This document shows, in pieces, positions 62,816 through 64,000 of a stretch of DNA of 64,000 nt. Position numbers and translations under genes: made by a program. The stretch is from contig NZ_JABEQQ010000001.1 in NCBI RefSeq assembly GCF_013184075.1, positions 372,001-436,000 of the forward strand, read 5' to 3'. Numbering within the stretch: the stretch's first letter is position 1; each line of letters opens with the position of its first letter. This stretch comes from Lentilactobacillus kribbianus. Its GTDB lineage: Bacteria > Bacillota > Bacilli > Lactobacillales > Lactobacillaceae. The notes beneath the pieces are model-generated. The model searched no databases, was not told the DNA's origin, and saw nothing but the letters and a program-made list of their open reading frames with translations.

Positions 62816-63526
62816 TTATTTAAGAAGTGCTTCTAAGCCCGTAGCTAAAATAGCCCCAACGATAGGACCACACATTGGAATCCAAGCGTAGTTCCATTCT
62901 GCGGATGATTGTTTATTAGGTAAAGGTAAGAGAGTATATACCAAACGTGGACCCCAATCACGGGCAGGATTTAACGCGAAACCAGTAGTCGTTCCCAAAC
63001 CAATCCCAACAACGGTAATTACCAAACCAACAATTAGCGGCTTCAATCCCGTGGTGAAATCACCCAAGTTCAATAGCACAAAAATAAAGGCAAACGTCGC
63101 AATTACTTCTGACATAAAATTATAAAACGGCGCATAAATAGCGGGACGAGTAGCAAAAATACCAACGCCATTACCTTCTTGACTAGTAGTTGCTTTAAAT
63201 TGCGGAATGAACATGAAAGCCGCCACCGCAGCTCCCACCATGGCCCCTAAAAATTGCCCGATAATATAAGGAAGTACCTGTCCCCAAGGAAATAAGCCAA
63301 ATAAAGCATACGCAATCGTCACTGCGGGATTTAAGTGACCTTGGGTACCAAACATGGCTGCCACATAAACACCCATGGTTACGGCGATGCCCCACGCCAA
63401 ACTGACGTATAACCAATCACCTTGACTACCATACGTTTTTTTCAAATTAATCCCAGCACTAGTGGCCGTTCCAAATAAAATTAAAACCATTGTTCCTAAA
63501 AATTCACCGGTAAATCCATTCACCAC
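62816..63526 (-). CDS. glpF: Glycerol uptake facilitator / aquaporin
   Basis: A 236-residue major intrinsic protein, six helices and two half-helix loops with both NPA motifs: GHLNPAVT (about residue 64) and FALNPARDWGPR (about residue 190). The Asp after the second NPA marks the glycerol-conducting branch. I place the start at GTG 63524-63526, 7 bases after AAAGGA; the GTG at 63530-63532 touches that site. A cre-like sequence with one mismatch lies at 63548-63561, near the likely -10, so glucose repression is plausible. No glpK or glpD in the window. Confidence 0.9.
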   Translation of the reverse strand: MVNGFTGEFLGTMVLILFGTATSAGINLKKTYGSQGDWLYVSLAWGIAVTMGVYVAAMFGTQGHLNPAVTIAYALFGLFPWGQVLPYIIGQFLGAMVGAAVAAFMFIPQFKATTSQEGNGVGIFATRPAIYAPFYNFMSEVIATFAFIFVLLNLGDFTTGLKPLIVGLVITVVGIGLGTTTGFALNPARDWGPRLVYTLLPLPNKQSSAEWNYAWIPMCGPIVGAILATGLEALLK

Positions 63527-63547
63527 GTTCACATCCTTTATTTTCTT

Positions 63548-63561
63548 TGTAAGCGTTATAA
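63548..63561. promoter_or_regulatory. cre-like site before glpF (one mismatch)
   Basis: TGTAAGCGTTATAA matches TGNAANCGNWNNCA except the penultimate C. It overlaps a TATTAT/TATAAC-type -10 of glpF on the minus strand. Confidence 0.4.
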
Positions 63562-63692
63562 TACCCTTTATATTAGCATATTTACCCTAATTTATATGGT
63601 CTTATTTCAGCAAACTTTGCATAAAAATAATTTTTATCGGCTTTTTTCCATATAAAAAGGTATTATTTCGAAAAATAATACCTTGTAGTTAC

Positions 63693-64000
63693 TTATTTAT
63701 TTTGGCTATTGATTTTTTTAGCCCGTTTCGTTTGAGTTGAGTAAAGAATTAAGGCAACGGCCCCAAAGAATACCGGTCCGATGATGGTCCAAAAGGCGGT
63801 CATATAATCGTGTTCTAAAATAGGTTCCACTGCCGTAAAGACAATTCCTAACGTTAGTACCGCTAAGATAATAGCCACAATGGTATTTGTCCAAAATTTA
63901 CTCTTAAAAGCCACGAATGGTCGGTTCAAGTCCGTCCGTTTCTTAAAGAACGGAAAGGCCCCTACTAAGAATAAGTATGGAACGGTAGTCGAAATGTTTC
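63693..64000 (-). CDS. C-terminal part of an APC-family amino acid permease (off right edge)
   Basis: The frame enters from the right edge (no start inside a believable position) and runs 102 codons to the stop at 63693. It shows the end of a polytopic protein: TTVPYLFLVGAFPFFKKR, a basic loop, two helices (TIVAIILAVLTLGIVFTAVEP and AFWTIIGPVFFGAVALILY) and a basic tail. The pattern resembles GadC/YjeM-type glutamate or GABA antiporters and amino acid permeases. The internal TTG at 63929 is not a real start. Substrate unknown. Confidence 0.7.
   Translation of the reverse strand, partial: NISTTVPYLFLVGAFPFFKKRTDLNRPFVAFKSKFWTNTIVAIILAVLTLGIVFTAVEPILEHDYMTAFWTIIGPVFFGAVALILYSTQTKRAKKINSQNK

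Overview
The window reads as a chromosomal segment of a low-GC Firmicute of the family Lactobacillaceae; I cannot fix the genus. Evidence: RexAB-type (AddAB without Fe-S cysteines) recombination nuclease, a fused substrate-binding/permease GlnP with GlnQ, PepC and C69 (PepD) peptidases, an energy-coupling-factor vitamin module (pyridoxal kinase, UPF0340 protein, PdxU2-like S component), a CiaRH-like two-component system, KxYKxGKxW signal peptides and cell-wall sorting signals of the LPQTxE type known from Lactiplantibacillus plantarum and relatives. There are no rRNA or tRNA genes, no CRISPR array, no phage and no recognisable insertion sequence.

Layout. 0-2.2 kb: 5' end of a very large unknown gene running off the left edge. 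2.5-6.3 kb: GNAT acetyltransferase, small membrane protein, then a leftward operon of L,D-transpeptidase plus cystine-type ABC importer. 6.3-14.6 kb: RexA/RexB and a two-gene Rossmann/hypothetical unit. 14.9-17.5 kb: AzgA-type purine permease, QueT, and a VanX-type dipeptidase preceded by a strongly structured ~250-nt RNA with its own promoter and terminator. 17.9-25.5 kb: cardiolipin synthase, baeRF-like protein, CiaRH-like pair with a divergent lipoprotein carrying a CiaR-box-like repeat, PepC, HTH/DUF536 protein. 25.6-35.4 kb: exonuclease III, phosphatase, signal peptidase I, Bcr/CflA efflux, a frameshifted LPQTxE surface protein, iron alcohol dehydrogenase, LysR/YeiH pair. 35.4-46.6 kb: NlpC/P60 and C39-like exported hydrolases, alpha/beta hydrolase, TetR regulator, GlnPQ, aldo/keto reductase, HhH-GPD glycosylase, CinA-C, pyridoxine module. 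46.8-57.3 kb: deformylase-like protein, two MarR/ABC-exporter modules (the second exporter has an in-frame stop), GalM with a cre site, PepD, a large membrane protein. 57.5-64 kb: Cof-type HAD phosphatase, a repeat-rich LPQTxE protein with an in-frame stop, a MerR/SDR pair with a 19-bp-spacer promoter, glutamate/aspartate symporter, GlpF and the 3' end of an amino-acid permease.

Themes: a peptide/amino-acid scavenging lifestyle (PepC, PepD, VanX-like, GlnPQ, cystine importer, symporter, permease), envelope remodelling (L,D-transpeptidase, NlpC/P60, C39-like, cardiolipin synthase, signal peptidase), and several local regulators sitting next to or within their likely targets with visible operators. 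Four genes carry single-lesion disruptions (30.6 kb, 56.0 kb, 59.7 kb, 19.5 kb), mostly in surface or export functions; real gene decay or phase variation and sequencing error cannot be told apart from one sequence. The least explained elements are the structured RNA upstream of the dipeptidase and the giant partial protein at the left edge.
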